DNA of 64,000 nt from CAVXHQ01 sp963789535 (GTDB taxonomy: Bacteria > Pseudomonadota > Alphaproteobacteria > Rhodobacterales > Rhodobacteraceae), in the NCBI GenBank assembly GCA_963789535.1, contig CAWBKU010000004.1, positions 620,001 to 684,000 on the forward strand, written 5' to 3'. The translations under genes were made by a program, and so were the position numbers. Position 1 is the first letter of the stretch. The number at the start of each line of letters is the position of its first letter. This document shows positions 15,113-24,065 of the stretch, one piece after another. The notes beneath the pieces are model-generated. The model was not told where the DNA came from. It saw only the letters and a list, made by a program, of their open reading frames with translations, and did no database searches.

Positions 15113-16648
15113 ATGCCCCTGCCCGCGCTCACCTTTTCCGACGATCAGGCCGAGGCCTGGGATGCCGTGACCGAGAGCCTGCGGCTCGCGGGCGTCGATC
15201 TGACGGGCAGTCTGCTGCACCCGCCGCAGACCGACCGGCAAAGCACCATCGCGGTGATCGGCAAGGCCGGGTCGGGCAAGACGATGCTGCTCGCCGAACT
15301 TACAAAGGCGCTGCGCGAGGCCGGCGTCGACATCGTCTCGGGCGACTGGGAGGGCAAGCGGCGCCCGAACCGGCGGACGCTCGCGGTGCTGGCGCCGACC
15401 AACAAGGCGGCAAGCGTGCTGCGCGGCCACGGCGTGCCTGCGACCACGATCCACCGCATCCTCTATACCCCGATGTATGCCCCCGAATACGAGGCCATCG
15501 CCGAGTGGCTGGCGGGGCAAGGCGACAAGCCCGAGGTCGAGGGGCTGACGGAAACCGCCCTCGACCGGGCGCGGATTTCCTACGATCAGTTCACCTCGAT
15601 CCCGGCGGCCCTCGCGGCGGCGGGCCTGCGCGGTTCGGACTTCATCACCGGCTGGAAGCGGCGCGAGGAGGGGCTGGATATCGGTTTCGTCGACGAATCC
15701 TCGATGCTCGACGAAAAGCAGTTCGGGGATTTGCAGGACATCTTTCCGACGCTGGTGCTGTTCGGCGATCCGGCGCAACTGCCGCCGGTGCAATCCTCGG
15801 GCGGGATGGTGTTCGAGGGCCTGCCGGCCCCCCGCATCTTTGCGCTGTCCCGCGTCCACCGGCAGGCGGCGGACAACCCGATCCTCGATCTGGCCCATGC
15901 ACTCGCCGATCCGGAGGTCGATTTCCATGCCTTCTCGCGCCTCGTGGAAGAGGCCGCGGAACGCGACGAGCGCGTCGTGGTGGCGGGCCGTGTCGAGGCG
16001 GATCTCATGGCCCGCTCGCCCGTCCTCGTCTGGCGCAACGCCACGCGCATCCGCCTGATCCACGCCTTTCGCGGCGCCTTCGGCGCGCCGGTGGACGAAC
16101 TCCTGCCGGGAGAGCCGCTGATCTGCGACGGGATCGAACTGCCTGTGAAACACCGCAAGAAGCGGCTCGACCTCGAGGCGCGGGGCCTCATCAAGGGGGC
16201 GCAGGTGGTCTACCTCGGGCCAGGAAAACGGCCCGGGTTCAGCCGCCTGCACGTCTTTGCCGCCGAGGAGCCGCAGGTCTCGGCGGCGAGCATCGTCAAG
16301 ATCGAGCAGGAAGGCGATGCCGAACCCTTCATCCCCTTTGCCGCGCGGATGGGCGCCACGTTCCTGCACGGTGCGGCGGTCACGATCCACAAGGCGCAGG
16401 GGTCGCAATGGGATACCGTGCAGGTATTCGCCCCGGACATCGAGATCGCGGCCCGGATGGGGCGCATCGAGGCGGGACAGCCGCTGTGGAAGCGGCTCGC
16501 CTATGTCGCGATCACCCGCGCCGAGCGGGAACTGCGCTGGGTCGTCCGCTCGATGCTGGCCAAGCCGACGGCGCCGCTGACGATCGACGATCTCGGCGGG
16601 GCGCCTGCCGCTCTGACGCTGGCCGTCGAGGCGGACGAAGGTCCGTAG
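15113..16648 (+). CDS. RecD-like superfamily 1B ATP-dependent DNA helicase
   Basis: A 511-residue SF1 helicase. Walker A is GKAGSGKT (residues 50-57), followed by motif Ia LAPTNKAAS, a DExx-type motif II GFVDESSMLD, motif III FGDPAQLPPVQ and a C-terminal UvrD_C_2 segment (GAAVTIHKAQGSQWDTV, then AYVAITRAER). There is no RecC/RecB partner nearby, so it is a stand-alone RecD2/Dda-like helicase rather than a RecBCD subunit. It is convergent with the next gene, with a short repeat hairpin between them. Confidence 0.88.
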   Translation: MPLPALTFSDDQAEAWDAVTESLRLAGVDLTGSLLHPPQTDRQSTIAVIGKAGSGKTMLLAELTKALREAGVDIVSGDWEGKRRPNRRTLAVLAPTNKAASVLRGHGVPATTIHRILYTPMYAPEYEAIAEWLAGQGDKPEVEGLTETALDRARISYDQFTSIPAALAAAGLRGSDFITGWKRREEGLDIGFVDESSMLDEKQFGDLQDIFPTLVLFGDPAQLPPVQSSGGMVFEGLPAPRIFALSRVHRQAADNPILDLAHALADPEVDFHAFSRLVEEAAERDERVVVAGRVEADLMARSPVLVWRNATRIRLIHAFRGAFGAPVDELLPGEPLICDGIELPVKHRKKRLDLEARGLIKGAQVVYLGPGKRPGFSRLHVFAAEEPQVSAASIVKIEQEGDAEPFIPFAARMGATFLHGAAVTIHKAQGSQWDTVQVFAPDIEIAARMGRIEAGQPLWKRLAYVAITRAERELRWVVRSMLAKPTAPLTIDDLGGAPAALTLAVEADEGP

Positions 16649-16714
16649 GACGGGGTTTTGCCCCCTTCCCGGCACCGGCCACATCCGGCACGCCGCGGTC
16701 GATCGCGCCGCAGC

Positions 16715-16737
16715 GATGGGGTGAAACCCCGGTCTAC
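16715..16737. repeat. Short intergenic hairpin repeat, copy 1
   Basis: A 23-base element contains GATGGGGTGAAACCCC, a GGGGT/ACCCC hairpin, and ends in CTAC. A second copy lies at 55470-55492 with 19 of 23 positions identical. Both lie between convergent genes, consistent with a bidirectional terminator or a dispersed repeat family. The 3' end overlaps the stop codon of the leftward DUF2934 gene. Confidence 0.65.
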
Positions 16738-16931
16738 TTCGGTTTGGCGGGCGCGCGCTTCTTGGCCTTGGGACTGGCCTTCACGTCGGCGGCGGCCTCG
16801 GGCGGGTCGTCGCTGGCCAACTGGCGCTCGGCCTGCAACCAGAACCGTTCCGACTGACCCTCGGGCTGGCCCGCCGCCTCCCAGAGGGCGTGGGCACGCG
16901 CGGCAACCATCTTTACATCCACGATCCGCAT
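16734..16931 (-). CDS. DUF2934 domain protein
   Basis: A small cytoplasmic protein of 65 residues. The N-terminal 40 residues match the DUF2934 pattern of an Arg/Ala-rich helix (VAARAHALWEAAGQPEG) followed by FWLQAERQL. The tail is a Lys/Ala/Pro-rich, basic low-complexity segment (KAKKRAPAKPK). Function unknown; such tails often contact nucleic acid. It is transcribed leftward, toward the helicase. Confidence 0.8.
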   Translation of the reverse strand: MRIVDVKMVAARAHALWEAAGQPEGQSERFWLQAERQLASDDPPEAAADVKASPKAKKRAPAKPK

Positions 16932-17010
16932 TTCAGACTCCTCCGTTGCAGTGGGATGACATCAGTATGCACCAACGCGGGCCGGAATCGAAGGTTCCGG
17001 GCGGCGCGGT

Positions 17011-18276
17011 TCAACCGACCGCCGCCTCGACGCTGTCCTCCCAGGTCCGCAACCCCGCGCGCGGCGCCTGCACCAGCACCGCCATGTTGCCGGGCCTGTG
17101 CTCGTTGCGGCGCATCTTGGTATGGGCCTCGGGGATGGCGGCCCAGGGGAAACATTCCGACAGGCAGGGATCGAGGCGGCGGTCGCACATCAGCTCGTTC
17201 GCCGCCGACGCCTGCTTGAGGTTGGCGAAGTGCGACCCCTGCACCCGCTTTTGGTGCATCCACAGATAGCGGGCGTCGATGGTCAGGTTATAGCCGGTCG
17301 TGCCGGCGCAGATCACCACCATGCCGCCGCGTTTCACCACCAGCGTCGAGACCGGGAACGTCGCCTCGCCCGGATGCTCGAACACCATGTCGACGTTCAC
17401 GCCCTTGCCGGTGATCGCCCAGATCGCCTTGCCGAAACGGCGCGCTTCCTTGGTCCAGACGTCGAACTCGGGTGAACCCACCTTCGGCAATTGCCCCCAG
17501 CAGTCGAAATCCTTGCGGTTGATGACACCCTTCGCCCCCAGCCCCATGACAAAGTCGCGCTTGTCCTCGTCCGAGATCACGCCGATCGCATTGCCGCCCG
17601 CGGCGTTGACAAGCTGGATCGCATAGGAGCCGAGGCCACCGGAGGCGCCCCAGACCAGCACGTTCTGGCCGGGGCGCAATTCATGCGGCTTGTGCCCGAA
17701 GAGCATCCGCCACGCCGTCGCAAGCGTCAGGGTATAGCAGGCGCTCTCCTCCCAGCTCTGGTGCGCCGGGCGGCGCATCAGTTGCTGCGACTGCACGCAG
17801 GTGAACTGCGCGAAAGAGCCGTCGGGCGTCTCGTAGCCCCAGATACGCTGGCTTTCCGAGAACATCGGGTCGCCGCCGTTGCACTCCTCGTCGTCGCCGT
17901 CGTCCTGATTGCAGTGGATCACGACCTCGTCGCCGACCTTCCAGCGTTTCACCCTGTCCCCGACCGCCCAGACGATGCCGGACGCGTCCGAGCCCGCGAT
18001 GTGATAGTCCGCGCCGTGCACGTCGAACGGCGAGATCGGCAGGCCGAGGCCGGCCCAGACGCCGTTGTAGTTCACCCCCGCCGCCATCACCATCACCAGC
18101 ACCTCGCCCGGGTCGGGCCGCGGTGTGTCGACCACCTCGAGCTGGAACGCCTGATCGGGCTCTCCATGCCGTTCGCGCCGGATCGCCCAGGCGTGCATCT
18201 GCGCGGGCACATGGCCCAGCGGCGGCAGGACGCCGACGGCGTAGAGCGATTTCAGATCGGCGGTGTCGAGGGCCAT
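17011..18276 (-). CDS. ccr: Crotonyl-CoA carboxylase/reductase
   Basis: This is the key enzyme of the ethylmalonyl-CoA pathway for C2 assimilation: crotonyl-CoA + CO2 + NADPH gives (2S)-ethylmalonyl-CoA. It has 421 residues, close to the roughly 430 usual for the family. It is a medium-chain dehydrogenase/reductase with a catalytic-domain GroES-like N-terminus (VMVMAAGVNYNGVWAGLG), the CCR-specific insert HCNQDDGDDEECNGGDPM and the NADPH-binding VLVWGASGGLGSYAIQL. The ATG at 18276 has GGAG upstream; earlier in-frame starts add unrelated residues. A palindrome shared with mcl2 lies about 100 bases upstream. Confidence 0.96.
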   Translation of the reverse strand: MALDTADLKSLYAVGVLPPLGHVPAQMHAWAIRRERHGEPDQAFQLEVVDTPRPDPGEVLVMVMAAGVNYNGVWAGLGLPISPFDVHGADYHIAGSDASGIVWAVGDRVKRWKVGDEVVIHCNQDDGDDEECNGGDPMFSESQRIWGYETPDGSFAQFTCVQSQQLMRRPAHQSWEESACYTLTLATAWRMLFGHKPHELRPGQNVLVWGASGGLGSYAIQLVNAAGGNAIGVISDEDKRDFVMGLGAKGVINRKDFDCWGQLPKVGSPEFDVWTKEARRFGKAIWAITGKGVNVDMVFEHPGEATFPVSTLVVKRGGMVVICAGTTGYNLTIDARYLWMHQKRVQGSHFANLKQASAANELMCDRRLDPCLSECFPWAAIPEAHTKMRRNEHRPGNMAVLVQAPRAGLRTWEDSVEAAVG

Positions 18277-18374
18277 GTCGGAACTCCTGAGGGCATGCTG
18301 CGGTGCGGAACCGGACGTCATGGGTCCAAGACTTAGACTCCGATCCGAAACATTGCAACTATCATGAACCTCAT

Positions 18375-18392
18375 GGCGCAACTTTGTTACTC
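18375..18392 (-). promoter_or_regulatory. Candidate operator of ccr (GCAAC-N3-GTTAC)
   Basis: The sequence GGCGCAACTTTGTTACTC on the + strand is an imperfect inverted repeat. It matches 16 of 18 positions of an element directly upstream of mcl2 (32393-32410, where the symmetry is perfect: GCAAC-ATT-GTTGC). It lies 99 bases before the ccr start. A possible weak ccr promoter, TTGCAA (18358-18353) with TCTAAG (18337-18332), lies between the site and the gene, with a short 15-base spacer. Confidence 0.45.
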
Positions 18393-19768
18393 TATGGAAT
18401 GGGTTCTGACACCGCCGTGAAATGATGTTCGATCGAATTTGCGTAATACTCGATGGTTTCCCGGCTTGCCTCTGCAAGCGTCACGCCCTCGCCGGCGCGC
18501 AGGACGAAGCCGCGCCCTTCGAGGATCGCGAGGCCGTCGCTCGTCACCGTCGCCGCGTCGCGGCGCGGCAGGGTCGCCCCGGCGCCGGACAGGGCGGCAA
18601 GGTCGGCGGTGACGGCGGCGCGCACCTCGGCCTCGGTCGCGGCCCGCCCGTCGCGCAGGATCCGAGCGACGAGAGGCACCGGCAGGACCGGCGTGACGGC
18701 GGCGATCCGGCGCATGAGTTCCACCGCCAGCGCCTCGGGCGAGGCGGTTCCGTTCTCGGCGACGAAGGACGACAGGGCGAGCGGCGTGCCGAACCCGACC
18801 GAGGCTGTCCCGAACTTCTGGAAACGCCAGGTGACGCGCGCCCAGATATGCCGCCCCAGCCCGCTCAGCACCGTCCAGAGCGGCGGGCGGAACCGACGCA
18901 CCCCCAGTTGCCGCGCCGCGATCAGGAAGCGGTCCTCGAGGATGCGGTCGTAGTTGATCGCGACCGGCACGAAGATCACGTCGCGCTTCCCGGGCTCGTA
19001 ACCGGCGATGATGTAATTGAGGATCCCGAGCTTCGGCTTGGCGATGCGGCCATCGAGGCTGAGGCCGCCCTCGGGAAAGAACGCCTGCGTCACGCCGCCC
19101 TGCACCGCCATCTGCACATAGCGCGCCAGCACCCGGCGGTAGAGCGCGCCCCGGTCCCGGCGGCGGATGAAGAACGCGCCCATCGAGCGGATCACCGACG
19201 AGAGCGGCCATATCCGTGCCCATTCGCCGACCGCATAGGACAGCGCCGAGGCGCGGCTCACGAGGTAGGTCACGAGGACGTAGTCCATGTTCGAGCGGTG
19301 GTTCATCACGAAGACGACGGCCGCGTCCGGGTCGATCCGGTCGAGCCGCGCCCGGTCGAAGGCGCCGAGCCGGATCCGGTAGAGCGAGCGCGAAAGCCAG
19401 CGCGCGAACCGCATCCCGAAGGTGAAATAGGCGGTCGCCGAGAACGAGGGCACGATCTCGCGCGCATAGTCGCGCGCCTTTTCGAAGGCGACGTTCTCGG
19501 GCACCTTGTTGCGGCGCGCGTGCTCGACGATCGCCGCGGCGACGGCGGGGTCGTAGATCAGCCGCTGGATCATGTCGTGGCGCCGCGCCAGCTTGAACGG
19601 TTCGATCGGGCGGGTCAGGCGGGTGTTGAGGCGGGCGACGACCCGTTCCATCCGCTTGCGAAAGAACCAGCGGACCGAAGGGAACAGGAAATGCGACGCG
19701 AACGTCACCGCCGCGAACAGCAGGATCAGGACGAAGAGCCACAGGGGAACGATCACGGGCCGGGTCAT
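18392..19768 (-). CDS. Glycerol-3-phosphate/lysophospholipid acyltransferase (PlsC-fold)
   Basis: A membrane-associated acyltransferase of phospholipid synthesis, 458 residues. The N-terminal hydrophobic segment (about residues 8-30) anchors it. The catalytic HxxxxD motif is in VFVMNHRSNMDYVL and the second acyltransferase motif is AFFPEGGLSLDG. Its length and N-terminal domain resemble glycerol-3-phosphate acyltransferases more than short PlsC proteins. The start MTRPVIVPLW at 19768 is preferred; a longer form from 19834 lacks a recognisable extension. It lies between ccr and ecm but is divergent from ecm. Confidence 0.85.
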   Translation of the reverse strand: MTRPVIVPLWLFVLILLFAAVTFASHFLFPSVRWFFRKRMERVVARLNTRLTRPIEPFKLARRHDMIQRLIYDPAVAAAIVEHARRNKVPENVAFEKARDYAREIVPSFSATAYFTFGMRFARWLSRSLYRIRLGAFDRARLDRIDPDAAVVFVMNHRSNMDYVLVTYLVSRASALSYAVGEWARIWPLSSVIRSMGAFFIRRRDRGALYRRVLARYVQMAVQGGVTQAFFPEGGLSLDGRIAKPKLGILNYIIAGYEPGKRDVIFVPVAINYDRILEDRFLIAARQLGVRRFRPPLWTVLSGLGRHIWARVTWRFQKFGTASVGFGTPLALSSFVAENGTASPEALAVELMRRIAAVTPVLPVPLVARILRDGRAATEAEVRAAVTADLAALSGAGATLPRRDAATVTSDGLAILEGRGFVLRAGEGVTLAEASRETIEYYANSIEHHFTAVSEPIP

Positions 19769-19882
19769 GGCCGGACCGTCGCAGGCTTGGCCGACGGGGT
19801 AAATGGTCCGGCGCCCCGTCGATGCTTTCGGCATCCGCCTGTGCGCCGGGCATCACAATGGCCAAGGCAGCGTCCCGCCGAA

Positions 19883-19912
19883 TTGACTCGCTCTGGACTC
19901 TGTCCCTATCGT
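19883..19912 (+). promoter_or_regulatory. Sigma-70-type promoter of ecm
   Basis: TTGACT (19883-19888), an 18-base spacer and TATCGT (19907-19912) give five of six and four of six consensus matches. It lies 39 bases before the ecm start, in the divergent gap with the acyltransferase gene. Confidence 0.5.
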
Positions 19913-19950
19913 CGCCCCGGCGCCGGATTATTGCGCCACGAGGAGAGCCG

Positions 19951-21957
19951 ATGCCGCACAAGGACACCCCCTGGCTGATCCGCACCTATGCCGGTCATTC
20001 GACCGCGGCGGCATCGAACGCGCTCTACCGCGACAACCTCTCGAAGGGGCAGACCGGCCTGTCGGTGGCCTTCGATCTGCCGACGCAGACAGGCTATGAC
20101 AGCGACCACGTGCTCGCGCGGGGCGAGGTCGGCAAGGTCGGCGTGCCGGTCTGCCATCTGGGCGACATGCGGGCGCTGTTTCAGGGCATCCCGCTCGACG
20201 CCATGAACACCTCGATGACGATCAACGCGACCGCACCCTGGCTGCTGGCCCTTTATGTGGCGCTCGCCGAGGAGCAGGGCGTCGACCTGGGCGCGCTGCA
20301 AGGCACCGTGCAGAACGACATCATCAAGGAATACCTCAGCCGCGGCACCTATATCTGCCCGCCCGAACCGTCGCTGCGGATGATTACGGACGTTGCCGCC
20401 TGGACGCGGCGGCATGTGCCGAAATGGAACCCGATGAACGTCTGTTCCTATCACCTGCAAGAGGCCGGGGCGACGCCCGAGGAGGAACTCGCCTTTGCAC
20501 TGGCGACGGCGGTGGCGGTGCTGGACGATCTGCAAAAGAAGGTAAAGCCGCAGGATTTTCCGGAAATGGTCGGCCGCATCTCGTTCTTCGTGAATGCGGG
20601 GATCCGGTTCGTTACCGAACTGTGCAAGATGCGGGCCTTCGTCGAATTGTGGGACGAGATCTGCCGTAACCGCTATGGCGTGACCGACGCCCGCCACCGG
20701 CGTTTCCGCTATGGGGTTCAGGTCAATTCGCTGGGCCTGACAGAACAGCAGCCCGAGAACAACGTCTACCGCATCCTTATCGAAATGCTGGCCGTCACCC
20801 TGTCAAAGAACGCCCGCGCCCGCGCCGTGCAATTGCCCGCGTGGAACGAGGCGCTGGGACTGCCGCGTCCCTGGGACCAGCAATGGTCGATGCGGATGCA
20901 GCAGATCCTCGCCTTCGAGACCGACCTTCTGGAATACGACGACCTCTTCGAGGGCAATCCGGCGGTCGAGCGAAAGGTGGAAAGCCTCAAGGAAGGCGCG
21001 CGCGCCGAACTGGCGCAGATCGACGCGATGGGCGGCGCGGTCGGGGCCATCGCCCACATGAAATCGCGTCTGGTCGAGAGCAATGCGGCGCGCATCGCCG
21101 CCATCGAAACCGGCGAAACCACCGTCGTCGGCGTGAACCGGTTCCGGGCGGGCGAGGCCTCGCCGCTCAATTCGGGCGCCGACGCGGTGATGCAGGCCGA
21201 CCCGGGCGCAGAGGCCGATCAATGCCGGCGGCTCGCCGAGTGGAAGGCGGCGCGCGACGGCAATGCGGTGCAGCGCGCATTGGTCGCGCTGCGCGAGGCA
21301 TGCAAACGCGGGATCAACGTCATGGGCCCGTCGGTCGCCTGCGCCAAGGCGGGTGTGACCACCGGCGAATGGGCCGACGTGGTGCGCGGCGTCTTCGGCA
21401 GCTACCGCGCGCCCACGGGGGTGAGCGCGGCGCCGTCGAACCGGACCGAGGGCCTCGACGAGATCCGCGCCGAGGTCGACCGGGTAAGCGCGCGCCTCGG
21501 CCGCAGGCTGTCGTTCCTGATGGGCAAACCGGGGCTGGACGGTCATTCCAACGGTGCCGAACAGATCACCGCGCGGGCCCGCGACTGTGGCATGGAAATC
21601 CGGTACGACGGCATCCGGATGACACCCGAAGAGATCGTGACGCAGGTGCGGCGCGCCAAACCCCACGTCCTCGGCCTGTCGGTCCTGTCGGGAAGTCACG
21701 TGACGCTGGTGCACGAGATCGTCCACCGGCTGAAACTGAACGGCCTCGGGCACCTTCCGGTCGTGCTGGGCGGCATCATTCCCGACGCCGATGTGGCGCC
21801 GCTATTGGAAATGGGCATATCGCGGATATACACGCCAAAGGACTTTCAGCTTACCGAGATTATGCGCGATATCGTGACTTTGGCGGAAACGGCAGCCAGC
21901 GACATGACGTCGGGTCCGGCCACGCCGGAAAAACCGTCGATCGACGCCGCGCAATAA
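19951..21957 (+). CDS. ecm: (2R)-Ethylmalonyl-CoA mutase
   Basis: This coenzyme-B12-dependent mutase converts (2R)-ethylmalonyl-CoA to (2S)-methylsuccinyl-CoA in the ethylmalonyl-CoA pathway. It has 668 residues. The methylmalonyl-CoA-mutase-like TIM barrel covers about residues 1-500 (GLSVAFDLPTQTGYDSDH is the substrate region). The cobalamin-binding domain follows, with the DxHxxG signature in GLDGHSNGAEQI and later SVLSGSH and GGIIP. Its position next to ccr favours ethylmalonyl- over methylmalonyl-CoA as substrate. The start at 19951 follows AGGAGAG. Confidence 0.94.
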   Translation: MPHKDTPWLIRTYAGHSTAAASNALYRDNLSKGQTGLSVAFDLPTQTGYDSDHVLARGEVGKVGVPVCHLGDMRALFQGIPLDAMNTSMTINATAPWLLALYVALAEEQGVDLGALQGTVQNDIIKEYLSRGTYICPPEPSLRMITDVAAWTRRHVPKWNPMNVCSYHLQEAGATPEEELAFALATAVAVLDDLQKKVKPQDFPEMVGRISFFVNAGIRFVTELCKMRAFVELWDEICRNRYGVTDARHRRFRYGVQVNSLGLTEQQPENNVYRILIEMLAVTLSKNARARAVQLPAWNEALGLPRPWDQQWSMRMQQILAFETDLLEYDDLFEGNPAVERKVESLKEGARAELAQIDAMGGAVGAIAHMKSRLVESNAARIAAIETGETTVVGVNRFRAGEASPLNSGADAVMQADPGAEADQCRRLAEWKAARDGNAVQRALVALREACKRGINVMGPSVACAKAGVTTGEWADVVRGVFGSYRAPTGVSAAPSNRTEGLDEIRAEVDRVSARLGRRLSFLMGKPGLDGHSNGAEQITARARDCGMEIRYDGIRMTPEEIVTQVRRAKPHVLGLSVLSGSHVTLVHEIVHRLKLNGLGHLPVVLGGIIPDADVAPLLEMGISRIYTPKDFQLTEIMRDIVTLAETAASDMTSGPATPEKPSIDAAQ

Positions 21958-22062
21958 ACCGCCGGCTCCGTATTCCGTTACCAATTGTGCGCATCATTTT
22001 CCTTGGCATTCCGGTTCATTCCCGCTACGCAGGATCGGAATCATAATTCGGGAATCGACTTC

Positions 22063-22389
22063 ATGGCCATCGACCTGCACAGCATGTCCCGCAAGGACCT
22101 GCAAAAACTGTCCCGCGATATCGACAAGGCGTTGGCCTCGATCGACAAGCGCGATCAGAAGGCGGCACTCGATGCCGCCGAACGCGCCGCCATGGAACAC
22201 GGCTTTTCGCTGGCGCAACTGACCGGCGGGGCGCCGCGCAAAGGCAAGGGCAAGGCGGGCTCGATCAACCCGCCGAAATACCGCAACCCCGACGACGCGG
22301 CACAGACCTGGTCGGGTCGCGGCCGCAAGCCCGACTGGATCAAGACCGCCGAGGCCAAGGGGACCGATATCGCCTCCTTCGCAATCTGA
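22063..22389 (+). CDS. H-NS/HvrA family nucleoid protein
   Basis: A 108-residue DNA-binding protein. The N-terminal half is a coiled-coil-like oligomerisation helix (SRKDLQKLSRDIDKALASIDKRDQKAA is the region), and the C-terminal half has the H-NS DNA-binding loop in TWSGRGRKPDW. This matches the HvrA/Spb subgroup of Rhodobacteraceae, which regulates photosynthesis, nitrogen and other horizontally acquired genes. The start at 22063 gives the canonical length. The 105-base upstream gap contains only a weak promoter candidate (TTGGCA at 22003). Confidence 0.9.
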   Translation: MAIDLHSMSRKDLQKLSRDIDKALASIDKRDQKAALDAAERAAMEHGFSLAQLTGGAPRKGKGKAGSINPPKYRNPDDAAQTWSGRGRKPDWIKTAEAKGTDIASFAI

Positions 22390-22483
22390 GCCTTTCGCCC
22401 GCGAACCTGACCGGCGGCCGCCCCTCGTGCGCGCCGCCGTCGTCGTTTCCGCGCCCCCGTTCTTGCCCCCCGAGGATACCTTC

Positions 22484-23188
22484 ATGAGCCTGCACATCGG
22501 CGCCGCCCCCGGCGACATCGCACCCACCGTCCTGATGCCGGGCGATCCCTATCGCGCCCGCTGGGCAGCCGAGAAATTCCTCGACGACGCCCGTCTGGTG
22601 AACGAGGTGCGCGGTATGCTGGGCTATACCGGCACCTGGCAGGGAAAGCCGGTGACGATCCACGGCTCTGGCATGGGGATGCCGTCGTTGGCGATCTATG
22701 CCACCGAGATCCTGAAGGATTATGGCGCGACGACGGTGATCCGCATCGGCTCTTGCGGTGCGATGCAGGACCACGTCCGGTTGCGCGACGTGGTGCTCGC
22801 CACCGCCGCGTCCAGCGTCGGCATGCCGTCGGAGGCCACGTTCCGGGAGGTGCGCTATGCGCCCGCCGCCGATTTCGGCCTGCTGGCCGCGGCCCATGCC
22901 GCCGCCACGGCCCGCGGCCTGCGGTTCCACACCGGCCCGATCCACAGTTCGGGCGCCTTCTACGACGCGCGGACCGACCTGATGGACACGCTGCGCAACT
23001 ACGGCACGCTGGCCGTCGAGATGGAGGCTGCCGAACTCTATACCCTCGCCGCGCTCCATGGCGCCCGGGCGCTGGCCGTCCTGACGGTGAGCGACCACAT
23101 CCTGACCGGCGAGGAGTTGCCGGCGAAGGATCGCGAGCAGAGCTTCGGCGAGATGGTGCAGGTCGCCCTCGAGGCGGCATTCGCCTGA
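22484..23188 (+). CDS. deoD: Purine-nucleoside phosphorylase, DeoD type (hexameric)
   Basis: It cleaves purine (deoxy)nucleosides with phosphate. It has 234 residues, the usual DeoD length. Family motifs are the start HIGAAPGDIAPTVLMPGDPYRA, the phosphate-binding RIGSCGAM, VEMEAAELY (active-site Met/Glu) and TVSDHILTGEE with the catalytic Asp. It is unrelated in sequence class to the family II enzyme at 10605, so the genome encodes both types close together. Confidence 0.94.
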   Translation: MSLHIGAAPGDIAPTVLMPGDPYRARWAAEKFLDDARLVNEVRGMLGYTGTWQGKPVTIHGSGMGMPSLAIYATEILKDYGATTVIRIGSCGAMQDHVRLRDVVLATAASSVGMPSEATFREVRYAPAADFGLLAAAHAAATARGLRFHTGPIHSSGAFYDARTDLMDTLRNYGTLAVEMEAAELYTLAALHGARALAVLTVSDHILTGEELPAKDREQSFGEMVQVALEAAFA

Positions 23189-23192
23189 CACA

Positions 23193-24035
23193 TTACAGAC
23201 CGTGACCGCCGCCATAACCGTTGCGCGGCGGTGACGTCCAACCCGACAGGGTGCCGGCAGCCGGCGTGAGCACGTCCATCCGCAACGGGTGACAGCGCGC
23301 CGCGTCGCTCGAGTGTTCCGCGCCGCAATCGCCGCCCGGACAGGCACCGAGGGCGGCGAGGAGGTCGATCTCGGCGAACAGCGTCAGCGCGTCACCGGGC
23401 CGGACAGGGCTCGCCTTCATGAAATACTGCCCGGTGTCGCGGGTGAACCCGGTGCACATGAAGACGTTGAGGACGTCGTGCACCAGCCCCTCCGCCCGCG
23501 CGGCGGGCAGGCCATGCGCCACGAGCGCCCGGGTCAGGTTCGAGTGGCAGCAATGGTGATAGTCGGCGCCCGCCAGCAGGTGGTGCGTATAGGGATCGCA
23601 GCGGGTGCCGATCACGTCGTGGACGGAACCGCCGAAGGCGTCGATGCCATACCAGTCGAGGGTATCGGCCACGACGGTCGCCATCGGCCGCAGGTGCGGG
23701 AACGAGGACCAGAGGCGGTCGCCGGTGGTCACATGCGTGCCGTGCAGGGCGCGGGTCTTGCCGGAATAGAACCGTTCCGTCAGGTCGTCGGCATTGAACA
23801 GGTTCAGGTCGCCGACCTGTGGGCCGTCGACGCAGGTGATGCGCAGGAACGAGCCGGCGGGGATATGCAGCGTCCGCGCCTCGCGCGGCGGGACGGTGAT
23901 GCCGCCCGCCGCCGTCGCCGTGGCGAGCGCGGCGGCATAGAGGGCCATGTCGGGCACCGGCAGCGTGCCTGTCGGATAGCAGACGACCGGCGCCACGGCG
24001 CGGCGCGCCTCGGCATCGGCGGGTGCGTCGGTCAT
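23193..24035 (-). CDS. Urea carboxylase-associated family protein (DUF1989)
   Basis: A 280-residue DUF1989-domain protein. Typical features are the RITCVDGPQVGDLNLFNADDL region, a Gly/His segment TRALHGTHVTTGDRL, and the HHCCHSN and FMCTGF metal-site-like patches, with cysteines and histidines spread through the domain. Family members accompany urea carboxylase, guanidine and purine/amine degradation genes, and their biochemical role varies. No urea carboxylase is adjacent here; the neighbours are deoD (convergent) and sdhB. A catabolic nitrogen role is an inference. Confidence 0.8.
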   Translation of the reverse strand: MTDAPADAEARRAVAPVVCYPTGTLPVPDMALYAAALATATAAGGITVPPREARTLHIPAGSFLRITCVDGPQVGDLNLFNADDLTERFYSGKTRALHGTHVTTGDRLWSSFPHLRPMATVVADTLDWYGIDAFGGSVHDVIGTRCDPYTHHLLAGADYHHCCHSNLTRALVAHGLPAARAEGLVHDVLNVFMCTGFTRDTGQYFMKASPVRPGDALTLFAEIDLLAALGACPGGDCGAEHSSDAARCHPLRMDVLTPAAGTLSGWTSPPRNGYGGGHGL

Positions 24036-24065
24036 CCGCAGGTATCCCCCGCCCGACCCGGGGCC

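Noticed and set aside
18353..18358. TTGCAA upstream of ccr as a RamB/PccR-type operator
   Set aside because: Only one half-site is present, without the paired TTTGCAA repeat expected of those regulators.
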